Below, in pieces: positions 34,691-45,524 of a stretch of 64,000 bases of DNA. The stretch is taken from assembly GCA_032622095.1 (NCBI GenBank), contig CP136069.1, positions 157,531,043 through 157,595,042 of the forward strand, in the 5' to 3' direction. A program made the translations under genes and the position numbers. The notes under the pieces are model-generated. The model saw nothing but the letters and a program-made list of their open reading frames with translations. It was not told where the DNA came from and did no database searches. The DNA comes from Siphonodentalium dalli. Lineage: Eukaryota; Mollusca; Scaphopoda; Gadilida; Siphonodentaliidae. Every line of letters begins with the position of its first letter. Positions within the stretch are counted from its first letter, which is position 1.

Positions 34691-35569
34691 GAATAAATAC
34701 ATATTTATCGCGGAATCGGGTGTCAAATGTCACATAAATAAAGTAATCTCGAGCTGGGAACTTCACGTACCGATGAATAAATCATCAAGCAACATGTATT
34801 AACAAAGAAAGGTATTTCCCGCGTTATGTTTTTGACTTTATAAGGTTTCCTGTCAAAGGTTTAAAAAGTTTCCGGGTTCTGTACTAGTGGAATATGATCT
34901 CTTCGTGCGTTAGACAGAGTATAGAGATTCGTTGGCATGATCTATAGTTACTTCCAGTTTCTGGTTCAATCACTGAAAACATTTCCGAAAGACTTCGGCA
35001 GATATTCATTGACCAATCCAGCAAACACAACAAGACATCGTGTATATATATCTTTATTTCCTCCATCAAGGAGAGTATGTTTTACAGAGTTATAATATAA
35101 TAATATAGAAAGAAAATAGATAATAATTCCCGCCACCATGAAGCACAAGCACTCATCCAAACAATCTCGCACAGGCACACACTTTCATCAGCTTGCATCC
35201 GAATCCATGCATGTATACACATAGACATACAAAAGTATATACATACATGCACTCCACACGCACACACACCTTCACACATAACACCCTTACATACACACAC
35301 GTATACACACGCCCGTACAACACAAATATAAACCTTATTTACGCGGGTGCACAATCATACTTATGCACACACATGCGCGCTCAGAAGCGTCCACATACAC
35401 GCGCACATATATATATACTCAACTGCAGAAACAACTAACAAAATATAGCCTTTTGTATAAGAAAATGCATATAAGGTCACCGACCCGTAGTTGAAAACTA
35501 TAACACATGCATGCAAACATTCACAAGTGATATATATCAGGACGGGCCGGAACACTGAATTCACGGGGA
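34691..35569. other. Unannotated stretch with CA-rich tract
   Basis: Holds an ACAC-rich low-complexity tract at about 35170-35420. A 42-bp block at about 35010-35052 (TTGACCAATCCAGCA ... CAAGACATCGTGTATAT) recurs almost identically at about 37352-37394. Confidence 0.55.
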
Positions 35570-35577
35570 ACTGAATG

Positions 35578-35958
35578 AGGCCCCCATCCCCCCTTTTCGT
35601 ACGCCGTATTCAATGCCCTATTATGAGGTACGCCGTATTCCGGCCCCTCTGTTAGGAGGTATTCGGTATTCCAAAAATACCGGTATTCGTACGCCGACTT
35701 TCAACACCTTCCAAAAAATGATCATAATAATAATATAAATGAGATTTTTGTCACAATAAATTCACGGTTTGACATACAGATCGTCGATCATCGTCGTTTT
35801 AGATAATTTTAGACGTAGACAATGCGGGATGACCGGCGTTTGTACGGCAATAGAAAATTAATCCTGAAAATTCCATATGGCTGTTAACTGGTATTCCGTA
35901 TTCCACCCTCTGTGTTAAGTGGTATTCCGTATTCCAGGGGGGTAGGGGGTGGGGGCCT
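35578..35958. mobile_element. hAT-like MITE with AGGCCCCCA ends
   Basis: Ends AGGCCCCCATCCCC and, inverted, AGGCCCCCACCCCC, flanked by ACTGAATG (35570-35577) and CCTGAATG (35959-35966), an 8-bp duplication with one mismatch. Subterminal repeats of GTACGCCGTATTC and GGTATTCCGTATTCC follow both ends. No coding sequence. Confidence 0.75.
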
Positions 35959-36189
35959 CCTGAATGAAAGGTAATCGACTTGACTTAGTCAGTTTATAGT
36001 AAAAGTGGTCAAATGTTCACCAGTAAAAACGTGGGTGTATCAGTATCTACCGTTCTGATTAAGATATGTGTCTGATTGACGTCAAGAAAGCAACAGAGAA
36101 GTTAACAATACATATCTAAATTATCTTGCAGAGTACGTCATTGGTTACCAGCGGACAAAAACACCCATGTATACCACAAACGCCGCGTT

Positions 36190-37085
36190 GCCCTTAAAAA
36201 GAAACGAGCCATAGTGGAATCCGCATCACGACAATGTTCCGGCACGTATACCCTAGAAATATGCGTATAATGTCATCGAGTGGCATAGTATCAATATAAG
36301 TGAACATTGAACATGAAAACTTGTCCAAAAAATCATACCAAGTGGTATTTCTGATATGAATCAGAGCATAACACTCGAACAGTATATGCACAAGCTTATA
36401 TATATATAGGCGAAACCCCGTCCGCAGGCACCACACGTGGAATGTGTTGATATAGCTTTAGCACAAATGAGCTGAGCCGCTGTATGACAATTATTCTTTT
36501 CTGAAGGGAACTTCTTACACATTACCTAAAGGTATGACATATCAAGACTGGTATGTACCAATTTAAATTACTAAAAAGAATTATCGATCTCAATCCGATA
36601 TAACCACTCACGCTCCCAGTGCAGTGCCGTCAAGTTGACAAGGGGTTTCCATGTACACTTATCAGGAAATAATGAAGATGATATGTAATCGTGTACATAA
36701 GTAAGTAAGTCGTGTTCTTGTAAGGCGCTGGAAATATCTTTGAAGTAAAGATTCTTATTTTACAGCTTTGGAAGTATTCAAATTACACAGGGAATAGAAA
36801 AATGGCATTTTTCTTCGTTATATGTACCATTCAAGCGGATAAGCCCCCAAGAGGCCAAGTGTCATGCCAGTTCTGGTTCGCATGTGCAAGCCTTGTATGT
36901 GTTTCAAACACAAGCGATGAGACCTTTCGAGACGGTCGCTATCCGTTTTGGTTAAAGAATGCAGAAGCTCGGAGCCATATAAGCCAAAGCCACACGGAAG
37001 TACAACAGATTGATAAAGTTTGAAGCTGTTGGCTGGTGTAATACCACCGATATGTAAGCCAGCATTGGATAGCATAAAATACGTA
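36190..37085 (-). pseudogene. LINE relic C: RT thumb and C-terminal tail
   Basis: Minus translation at 37075-36818 reads SNAGLHIGGITPANSFKLYQ, then LPCGFGLYGSELL, RLERSHRLCLKHIQGL and LLGAYPLE, the conserved post-catalytic region of one non-LTR RT lineage. Downstream pieces (CTWKPLVNLTALHWERE near 36620, then FECYALIHIRNTTWYDFL at about 36380-36330) complete a degraded tail. Only the 3' part is present. Confidence 0.82.
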
Positions 37086-37794
37086 CCACGCAGTTTAGAG
37101 CATATGTGTTCAACAAATTTTAAAACAGTTAAGCTTTTCTAAAGGAATTCCAAGATGAGTGACACTTTCCGTATCTGTTATTCGGTGACTGTCCAGCGAC
37201 CAGAACCGTTTGGAGCGAGCCGAACCATTCAAGGATTCGTTGAACACAATAATAACTGTTTTCTGTGGGTTATATCTGGGACTAACCCCAGGTTATATCG
37301 ATATCTCCACGTGTGACTGTAGTTTACACATGTATCAATAAGCGATTTTCATTGACCAATCCAGCATACACAACAAGACATCGTGTATATCAGTTGAGAA
37401 TCTGTTGTGTGTGGAATAATGGTTTGGTATGACTATTTTATTGTTTATTATTTTAATGAGCCAGATACTTTTCTTTATATGTGCGTTTTTCTATGACCCC
37501 GTGCGGATACCGTAAAGTAGAAGACTGTGGACCAGCGAAAAATATAATGATTTTAAGGCCGAAATTGGAAGAATCTGTTATGCATTGTTCAATGACAAGT
37601 TGGCTCGTGCTATTTTTGAGCACCGGCTCGATATATATGTGTTTTAAAAACACACTTAATTTCCGAATCCCCAGATCGCATATATAACATATATGCCATA
37701 CTATTTACCATTTGAAAGAGGAAGCTTCCAAACATTATATTATCAACTTATCTGGTGTCATCTGGTGTCATAAACTGAGGGCATGTTGTTTTTG
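37086..37794. other. Unannotated, no recognised feature
   Basis: Apart from the 42-bp block repeated from 35010, I see no gene or matched repeat. Confidence 0.45.
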
Positions 37795-38186
37795 TTGACT
37801 TACCGACATGTCTTTGTGCTTAAGGTTAATCTGGATTGTAGTGCAAATTGTATTATTTTCATTGGAGAGCGGAATAACGCTATCTTTAAAATTTGAATTA
37901 TGTTGCATTCTGGGAGCCATAACTGGAAAAATCTTTCTATGATTACAGCTCTTTTCCATTTATCTATTTAGTTCAAATTCTGTTGCATTCTGGGAGCCAT
38001 AACGGGGGGAATCTTCCAATGATTTCAGCAGTTTTCTCTATGGGCATCTTCTGAGAAACAGCTGTTTCATATGGTGATGAATTATAGTATTTTAATAATA
38101 TTTTATGGCTTAGAATGTTATTAATACCGTACATCAAGGCACTATAACAAAATAATCGATGACTAGAAAATTATGTGGGCCTTTAA
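37795..38186. mobile_element. Dispersed repeat ending GGGCCT-TTAA, copy 1
   Basis: Homologous to 60375-60666: both share TGTGCTTAAG, ATTCTGGGAGC, AACGGGGG, TTCCTATGATT/TTCCAATGATT, GGTGATGAATTATAGTATTTT and end ATGTGGGCCT-TTAA / AATGGGCCT-TTAA. An internal ATTCTGGGAGCCATAAC block is tandemly duplicated here. The left boundary is not resolved. Confidence 0.65.
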
Positions 38187-38200
38187 CAGATAGATGTTCA

Positions 38201-38645
38201 CAAGCCTGCAAATATCGTGTCTGTCATTTGCAGAATGAGGTCCCCAGAGGGTGAATTTAGTGACGCTATCCGACATAGCGGTCTAGCATCACTAAATTCA
38301 CCCTCTGGGGACCTCATTCTGCTTTGGCCCTCAACTACTATGGTAGACCTAGGATTAGATAGAAGTTCCCCAGTTGAAGTTGGTGATGTTCACCCATTGG
38401 GCGCCTCGATTATGCATTTTATCTGCTGCAAATTAGGGGATATTGAAACTTCCCAGAAGGGAAAATGTAACTAAAAACAATGTTATTTGAATCCATAGAT
38501 ACTTCCAAGAAGATGAGGCCTAAGCAGAATGAGGTCTCCAGAGGGTAAATTTAGTGATGCTAGCCCGCTATGCGGGATAGCATCACCGAATTCACCCTCT
38601 GGGGACCTCATTCTGCAAATGACAGGAACGCTATTTGCAGACTTG
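38201..38645. mobile_element. hAT-type MITE, copy 2 (perfect 8-bp TSD)
   Basis: Inverted ends CAAGCCTGCAAAT and CAAGTCTGCAAAT are flanked by exact GATGTTCA duplications at 38193-38200 and 38646-38653. The internal layout matches the copy at 7046-7489. It sits inside LINE relic D, splitting the FLGISIDEH motif region. Confidence 0.93.
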
Positions 38646-38653
38646 GATGTTCA

Positions 38654-41250
38654 TCAATGGATATGCCTAAGAATTTAATTGTTTCGGGTTTGCCTACACG
38701 TTATATTACGTCGCCACTGATTATTGAATCGGTACCACATTGTTCAGCTATATTTTGTCTTCTTTGCATTGACTGAGGGACGGTTTACAAAACACCAATC
38801 AAAATGTTTTGTTACTTCTTGGTTATTGTTTTGTTTTTTTAATTGATCTTTGGCATAGTTGGGTACCTGTACCGTCGTGTCGTCAGTAAAAGATAGTAAA
38901 TTTAATTTTGATGCCCGTGTATATCGTTGATGTATACAAAATATTATCCGGCCAAGTATGGAGCCCTGGGGCACACCAGAGCTGAGTTGTTTAGTTCTGC
39001 GTAGGTGGCCCTTGACGTATTGCGATCCATAGTGAATAAATAACTTTGGAAACATAAATTTGCCAAAAACTCTGATTCCGTAATGATGGAGTTTAAAAAA
39101 AAAATAATTTCATAAATAATCGCATCAAATGTTTTGAATAAGTTAATGTTGAGTAGCCAGATCTAAAGCCATATTGGTGTTTGTGTAGAATATTCAGGGT
39201 TTTTTTTTAAGATAATTTGATAATCTGCTTAACATAATTTTCTGTAATATTTTTGAAAATTTGGCAATATGCTTACGGCCAAAAGTTTTCAAAGTTGTGA
39301 TTGTCTCCTGATATATAAATGGGAACGGCCATAAATAGATAATTTGAGGCTAGCATACGCAACACGTTAAGTCAGCCCAATATAATATTTCCAAGCACTT
39401 AGCAACGATAACGTGATCGATATAAATAACTGGCTTCAGATGCAATTATGTTGACCGCTTTTAGTGATAAGATCAGATTACATGTAGGTAAACAATTTGT
39501 GACGTCCTGTTCATGTTACGATCTGCGTTATTGTGGTATGACACGGTGGCTCAATTGGCAGTTCACCAATCACCGAACAGTATTTAGTGTAAAACGAGCG
39601 CGCTACGTAAGTATTATGAGATCAAAACTTTTTATTTCATCGTGTTACAATCAGTTACAATGGGAAATTATTTATTCTAGTGTGGCTGCTGTTCTGAAAA
39701 TAATGTTGGTATAGTTACCCTCCATATAATCGGCGAAAGAGGTACTTGGTGCAAACAATATTTATTCCCAATACAAAACAAGATGAATATTTTACAAAAA
39801 TGCTAATGGATGATTATGGGTGAGTGGAAAGGAATGGGGTACTTGTGATCGTAATATATGAGCACGCTTTCAGTCCTATACTTCCGAAGAAATCGGTGAA
39901 AAATTGTGATATTGGTTTTGGGTCACCGATCAAGGACCCATTCTTGTAAAATGTTGCTGGCAAAGTGTTTTGATTTTCCACTGTTTATAGCTTCATGTAA
40001 TGTTTCCCAGCATTTGTTCTTATTAAAATTGTTTTCAGCTGAGGCCTCTAGCTCTATAATATTTCGCTTTATTACATGATCCTACCCTTATTCCATTCAA
40101 TAAACCCATACTATAAATTGTGATATTAAACGTTCGTTTAATAACAGGAATTAGTGCCAGGTGACCATTGAATTCCGGCTTGTTTTCTTTTTACATTCCG
40201 TACGATACGTCTCAAAATCTATGTCTTCCAATATTTTTTGCAACAAACTATAATGAATGAAGAGTTTGAAAAGTTGTGTCACTAAATATACGCTATCAAA
40301 TACGCCAAAGAGTCTTTATTTATCTGGGACTATTTCTTTACGCGTACAAACAACGCAGAGTTAAGTGAAACGTCATCCATGCCTTATAGAAGCCGATGCT
40401 AGTTTCGCGTCCTATTGGTTGATTTAAGTATGTTTTGTCGAGGTTTTCGGATCATGTAATAAATAGAATCTACAACTCGTCCCCAGTTTATAGCGGAATT
40501 AACAAAACTCGTCCAGCAAATTAGGTCTGGACCTCGCCAAAGGTTCGGTCCATACCCAATTTACTGGACTCGTTTTGTAAATTCCGCTATAAACTGGGGA
40601 CGATTTGTAGATCGTTTCACGTTTGCATTTATTGAATAACCTGCATCAATCCTTGTAATTTCTTCTATTACTTTCCATGGGCGATGGTTATATACATTCT
40701 ATATTGTTTCTGTTTTTCTCTTGATGAGGTTAGACGTCCCTCAGTCACCCACTTTTGTATCCTGGCATGTTTAGCATTGGGTTGTATTTAGGCAATATGG
40801 GAAAGCTTCATTGAATAACCGGGTTATGAGTTTCATAAAATTTATACGATATTTCGGGGCAGTTTAATGCAGTATTGGGTGAAATCATCGGCCAGCATTT
40901 CGCGTTTAAAATATTTATATTTGCCATCGAGAAACTCCATTTACACGAGGTGTATGTCCTAGGTTGTTTCCGTCGCATGCAGTTCGGAAAACAGAAGGTC
41001 CCAAAGTGGTCTGATACATCTGAAATTACGATTTAAACTTTTGAGTCTTTTGAGAAATTATTCGTATACATATTGCCAATAGGGTTTGCCGAGTGGTTCA
41101 TTACACGTGTTGGTTTTGTTACTAAAGATAGTTTTGGCGTGTTCCCTGTATTTCGTAAGATCAATATTAAAATCACCCGAAACTGCAAAATCTCATTCCT
41201 GTACGAATATATCATTGAATTGTCTCATACCATTTGCTATCATTCATTTG
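38654..41250 (-). pseudogene. LINE relic D (EN-RT), heavily degraded
   Basis: Minus strand, 5' to 3': GDFNIDLTKY and TKPTRV endonuclease motifs (about 41195-41110), WVTEGRLTSSREKQ (about 40750), CWETLHEAINSGKSKHFASN (about 40010-39955), HQYGFRSGYST (about 39175), SSGVPQGSILG (about 38965) and LLSFTDDTTVQ (about 38890). The RT ends at FLGISIDEH, where the hAT MITE is inserted. Motifs and order match LINE A, so both belong to a similar lineage. The copy is riddled with breaks and carries a palindromic insertion at 40467-40615; 39320-39850 shows no LINE homology I can see. Confidence 0.8.
40467..40615. mobile_element. Palindromic mini-element inside LINE D
   Basis: Arms ATCTACAACTCGTCCCCAGT ... 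GGTCTGGACC and GGTCCATACC ... ACTGGGGACGATTTGTAGAT pair over about 70 bp with few mismatches around CTCGCCAAAGGTTC. It has no coding capacity. Confidence 0.8.
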
Positions 41251-41725
41251 CATGTTTTAGATAATAAGATATATTTAAATTAAATTATAAAAAGTCAAAC
41301 AATTCTCTTCCAGTAGATCAGCATGCGAATTTTACATTTCACATTCAATGGATGTCTGATAACTGCCAAATTTTGTCACCAACCATGCAAGTCTTGATAT
41401 TTTTACCATTGTCAGAAAATTGTTAGTGGCTTGACTTGTCAAATGAAACTTGTCTTTTTCAGATAGTGTGGGAAAAGATACAAGAAGCATAATTATTTAC
41501 AAGATCACGAATATGAAGTTATGTATGACAGATACTAAATCATAACATTGCTAACCGACACATACCAACAATCACGTGTTGACACCACCACACGGAGCGG
41601 CGTTCTGACGTCCTCGCGTTTGCGCCATATATAGAATGTCTACGTTTGATTGCGTCAACATAATATAATACCCGGACACGACGAAGTAACTGTTGAGTGA
41701 GGAGGAGAAGACTATACATTTTGCA
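41251..41725 (+). promoter_or_regulatory. Putative promoter and 5' leader of the Toll-like receptor
   Basis: A CATATATAG TATA-like element at 41626-41634 lies 92 bases before the ATG, and a CRE-like TGACGTCC at 41607-41614 just upstream. Spacing is compatible with a short leader starting near 41660. There is no transcript evidence here. Confidence 0.4.
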
Positions 41726-44218
41726 ATGAACGCGGCAATATTCGACATCGTCTTTTGGTGTGCGTTCTGGCAGGTTATTCTATGTTATAGCGTCTTCGAA
41801 AATTCGAACGCATGCAACGTGTATCACCATCAGCAAGATGTCATCGCAAACTGTTCTAATAGGGGCCTGCGGGATATACCACCACTGCAACGAAATATAA
41901 CTATTCTCATAATGTCAGGAAACAAATTGGAGACATTAAAACAGGATTCGTTATCAAACATTACTAATCTACGCATCCTGGACCTCAATAATAACTCGAT
42001 ATCAACACTACAGGTGGGTGCGTTTAACGGTCTCCAAAATTTGAAGAAACTGGACTTATCGTATAATAACTTGCCGATGAACGACGAAACATACAAGCCA
42101 AGAATGTTCCTACAACTACGGAAGTTAATGGATCTCTCTCTTATTCACAATATTCAGCATATGTCGTCTGATTTCAATTACCCAAGCATAGCTCTGTCCG
42201 ATTTGGTAGCCATGGAAACGCTCTATATCGATGGGATCTATGGGAAAACTTTCACTCGGGAAATGTCAAATGTAAAATTGAGACAACTATTTATGGCTGG
42301 TGGTAAAGACGGCTTCTGTTCAATAAACACTTTGTCGTCTGGATTTTTCGAGTTCGTTCCACACCTAGAGACTGTTACCTTGACACGATGCAGCATATCA
42401 TCGATAGACCCGGATACCTTTATAAAGCTTCAGAATATTTCTATACTGGACTTATCTTGGAACACCAAACTGACATTCGCTGGTTTGGCTAACGTGACAG
42501 AAGGGTTGCGAAATTCACACATATGGAAGCTGAACATGGTTGGAATGTACCCGCCGAATTATCTCGGAACAATGTTAAAAATAGAACATACGCTGCACAT
42601 GCGCAATTCATCTCTTGATGAACTAAACTTAGGATACAACAATATGGAACTAATCGAAGATAACGTATTGAAAGATAACTTCCCAAAGTCGCTCCGAAAG
42701 CTGGTTCTGGATGGGAATAGGCTATTATATGGGGGATATTTGTTACAACTGTCCTGCCTCAAAGCATTGGAAGTTCTTAGATTGAGCGATGTACCCCACC
42801 TTGATCTATTCCATCGCAAAGATTATGGAGAAGAGGACACTGTTGTGTTAAATGCAAACACATGTGGTCACTCCTATTTCCCACCAGTTCTAACTCAACT
42901 GTTTGTGACAAACGCCGGCCTGAGAGGGGAGCTTGGAAAGGTTTCTTTCACTGGAAACTCTGTCAAATTGATCGACCTGAGCAATAACATGTTGCATACA
43001 TGGACAGGTCCCATGGAGGGCACTTCTCAACTTAAGTCGCTTGATTTATCTAATAACTTTTGCCACCACGTCGACAAGCATTTTTTCAAAGGCATGCGCA
43101 AGCTTAATGTTCTTAACTTGAGTCACAACGGACTCTGGTACCTTGGAGCAACTAACCATTCAAATGGAACTCTGCTTAATGATTTAACAGGTCTAAAAAA
43201 TTTGAGATTTACACATAATAACATATTCTATTTGCATCCAACCATTCTTAAAAACCTGAGACAACTCCAGACATTCGAATTCAGAGATAACTCTTTGAGT
43301 GGATTTGACGTTGACCTATTTGGAAAGCCACATCTGTCTCTTCTTGATCTGAGGTTCAACCGCTTAGATTGGATCTCAGAGACAACACGTGACGATATGG
43401 ACCGAATCGGAGCTGACTTGACTTTACAGCTGGACAACAACATTTTTAAGTGTGATAGTTGTAACGATGAGAAGTTAAAGTTATTGAAATGGTTTCATGA
43501 AACCTCGGTAAACATCCCAAACCTTAAGAATTTTACGTGCTTGGCCAGCAACGGGAAAAGTTATCCAATGAGTCAAGCTTACCACGATCTGATACGAAGA
43601 TGTGGAGAGGTTTCAGAGACTGTCATAGCTGTCTCCGCTGCTGGTAGCGTCGCTTTCGTGTTACTTGTAATATCGGTTTCACTCGCATTCAAGTACAGGC
43701 GACGCTTGAAGTACCTGTACTACTTACGTCGAGCAAAGTTTAATAACGGCTATAAATCTCTGGAACACAGCTACGACAGCGCCACACCTTATGACGCCCT
43801 CATATCTTATGCAGACGAAGATCGCATGTTTGTTAAAAACGACATCGTTGATAAACTGGAAGAAGAGGCTGGACTTAAGTTGTGCATACACGACAGGGAT
43901 TTTCCGCTTGGTTATCCGATTGAGGAAGCAATGGCAGGGGCGATAAGCAACAGTAAGTGGGTTATCGTACTTCTTACTGAATACTACATCCGTAGCAAGT
44001 GGTGCATGCTGGAATTCAACATGGCGCGCGAAGAGTGCGTGTACAATAACAGGGGGCGCTTGCTTCTTATGGTCGAATATAGACCGATGGAACGAGACGG
44101 ACTTCCATCAGTTATCCAAGAAGAGATGGCGTTCAATACAAATTTCTCTTATCCTCAAGGGAACGATGACGATAGACGTTTTTGGCAAAACCTTATTCGA
44201 ACTCTGAAGTCCCAATGA
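41726..44218 (+). CDS. Toll-like receptor, single cysteine cluster type, intronless
   Basis: The 830-residue protein begins at the ATG at 41726; the frame is open a little further upstream but that start would be non-ATG and would spoil the signal peptide. Order: signal peptide 1-29 (hydrophobic, ends NSNA before C30); N-terminal Cys pair region; about 19 leucine-rich repeats (LRILDLNNNSISTL, LKSLDLSNNF, LNVLNLSHNGL); one LRRCT with C576, C579, C605 and C626; membrane helix about 633-656 followed by basic FKYRRRLK; TIR 688-830. TIR box 1 is YDALISYADED, box 2 CIHDRDFPLG, box 3 FW near 822. Known family role: pattern or Spatzle-like ligand sensing at the surface or endosome and MyD88-type signalling. 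A single LRRCT next to the membrane marks the vertebrate-like sccTLR architecture. The BB-loop reads RDFPLG, proline one position earlier than the common RDxxPG. Ligand unknown. Confidence 0.96.
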   Translation: MNAAIFDIVFWCAFWQVILCYSVFENSNACNVYHHQQDVIANCSNRGLRDIPPLQRNITILIMSGNKLETLKQDSLSNITNLRILDLNNNSISTLQVGAFNGLQNLKKLDLSYNNLPMNDETYKPRMFLQLRKLMDLSLIHNIQHMSSDFNYPSIALSDLVAMETLYIDGIYGKTFTREMSNVKLRQLFMAGGKDGFCSINTLSSGFFEFVPHLETVTLTRCSISSIDPDTFIKLQNISILDLSWNTKLTFAGLANVTEGLRNSHIWKLNMVGMYPPNYLGTMLKIEHTLHMRNSSLDELNLGYNNMELIEDNVLKDNFPKSLRKLVLDGNRLLYGGYLLQLSCLKALEVLRLSDVPHLDLFHRKDYGEEDTVVLNANTCGHSYFPPVLTQLFVTNAGLRGELGKVSFTGNSVKLIDLSNNMLHTWTGPMEGTSQLKSLDLSNNFCHHVDKHFFKGMRKLNVLNLSHNGLWYLGATNHSNGTLLNDLTGLKNLRFTHNNIFYLHPTILKNLRQLQTFEFRDNSLSGFDVDLFGKPHLSLLDLRFNRLDWISETTRDDMDRIGADLTLQLDNNIFKCDSCNDEKLKLLKWFHETSVNIPNLKNFTCLASNGKSYPMSQAYHDLIRRCGEVSETVIAVSAAGSVAFVLLVISVSLAFKYRRRLKYLYYLRRAKFNNGYKSLEHSYDSATPYDALISYADEDRMFVKNDIVDKLEEEAGLKLCIHDRDFPLGYPIEEAMAGAISNSKWVIVLLTEYYIRSKWCMLEFNMAREECVYNNRGRLLLMVEYRPMERDGLPSVIQEEMAFNTNFSYPQGNDDDRRFWQNLIRTLKSQ

Positions 44219-44376
44219 CGCTGATATTTCGAGTATACGAACAGGTACACACATACGTACATGCATACATAGTGTCAGCTAAATTGGTTCGTACTACGAA
44301 CAATGGTTTCTCTGCATAAATGTTGTCGCATCATAGACTTCCATGCGAGTTCTTTAAGAACTTAATCTTGTTTAGA
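44219..44376 (+). other. 3' flank of the Toll-like receptor
   Basis: No AATAAA occurs before the foldback element at 44377. The first AATAAA I see downstream is at 45286-45291, so a transcript ending there would carry the foldback element in its 3' UTR. This is inference. Confidence 0.35.
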
Positions 44377-44846
44377 TTAAAGGTACTCAATCCGATTAAG
44401 CACCCATAAATTACTATTTATTTGGCTTCGGGGGTAAAAAATATTTGATTCGAGTCGAGGAATCCACCCTTCAAAGCTCAGAGTGATCAGATATCGATTT
44501 TTGAAATTTGATAATTTTTTTTTGATCTGGTCACTTTCACGTGCTCAAACGGACAAATTTCGGGTGTAAGATGGATAACTCTAAAATCAAGTGGTTTTTA
44601 CTAACAATAATAACCACTTGCTTTTAGAGTTATCCATCTTACACCCGCAATTTTGTCCGTAATTTGTCCATTTGAACACGTGGAAGTGGGCCAGATCTAA
44701 AAAATTATCATATTTCAAAATCGATATCTGATCACTCTGAGCTTTGAGAGTGGGTTCCTCGACTCGAATCAAACATTTTTACCCCCCCCCACGGAAGCCA
44801 AAGAGATAGTAATTTCGGGGTGCTTAATCGGATTGAGTACATTTAA
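44377..44846. mobile_element. TTAA-flanked foldback MITE family 3, copy 3 (full-length palindrome)
   Basis: Flanked by TTAA; ends AGGTACTCAATCCGAT and ATCGGATTGAGTACAT. The two arms of about 220 bp pair almost throughout: TGATTCGAGTCGAGGAATCC with GGTTCCTCGACTCGAATCAA, GATGGATAACTCTAAAATCA with AGAGTTATCCATC, closing around TTACTAACAATAATAA. At 470 bp it is the best preserved copy. It lies 159 bp after the receptor stop codon. Confidence 0.92.
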
Positions 44847-45171
44847 GGCTATTCAGTTATAACTGACAAGTCACAAGTTGAAGACAAATTATATACGCAC
44901 CTTCAAACTTTTAGGTTATAAATCATAACCTCAGTCGATGCAAGGGTTAGTTATTTTCTTACCTTCCTATGTGTGATTTACCTTGATTTATCGAGCGATT
45001 ATAAACTAGTGAATTATGACACTTTAATTGCGCGTTGTGTATTCATATGCGCTATCGAAATGTATGCGTCATGTTTATAGTGACGACGGCATTATTCGGA
45101 TTTCTGGTAAATCAGATGTTTATAGTGGAATATAATAAACAGAATAATCACTTGATTTAGCTGGTGACGTG

Positions 45172-45278
45172 TAATAATATATTCGCGGCAGGGATTCTAT
45201 TGTAAAACACTCGAGCGCATAGCGCTCTCGATTTTGTAAAACGTCTCTGCCCCCCATGAATATATTTCACGTCAGCAT
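45172..45278. repeat. Hairpin element with TGACGTG ends
   Basis: TGACGTGTAATAATATATTC ... CACTCGAGCGC pairs with GCGCTCTCGATTTTGTAAAA ... GAATATATTTCACGTCA around an ATA loop, with internal mismatches in the GGCAG/CTGCC region. It is about 107 bp with no coding capacity. Confidence 0.8.
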
Positions 45279-45524
45279 GCAGTTTAATAAAGACAGTGAT
45301 TACTATCTTTATAATTTAATCCGCTTGTTGCAGAGTCGTTATTTCGTGAGAATCCAGATTCAGAATCCGAATCCGATTACGGGGTCGGGGCTAATTCCTT
45401 AAATCTAGGTCAGATTTTGAAATCCACGTGGTCTCCGATACTATGTTTAATGTTCTCCCAGCGTCAAAGATGGCTCATGTATTTGACACAAGTATCATTT
45501 TTATCTTATTAGCGAACTTTATTT

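Noticed and set aside
35082-35438. Cys/Val- and Thr/His-rich ORFs
   Set aside because: Low-complexity translation of an ACAC-rich tract on both strands.
39540-39600. tRNA-like A-box (GGTGGCTCAATTGGCAG)
   Set aside because: No matching B-box, cloverleaf or SINE tail follows.
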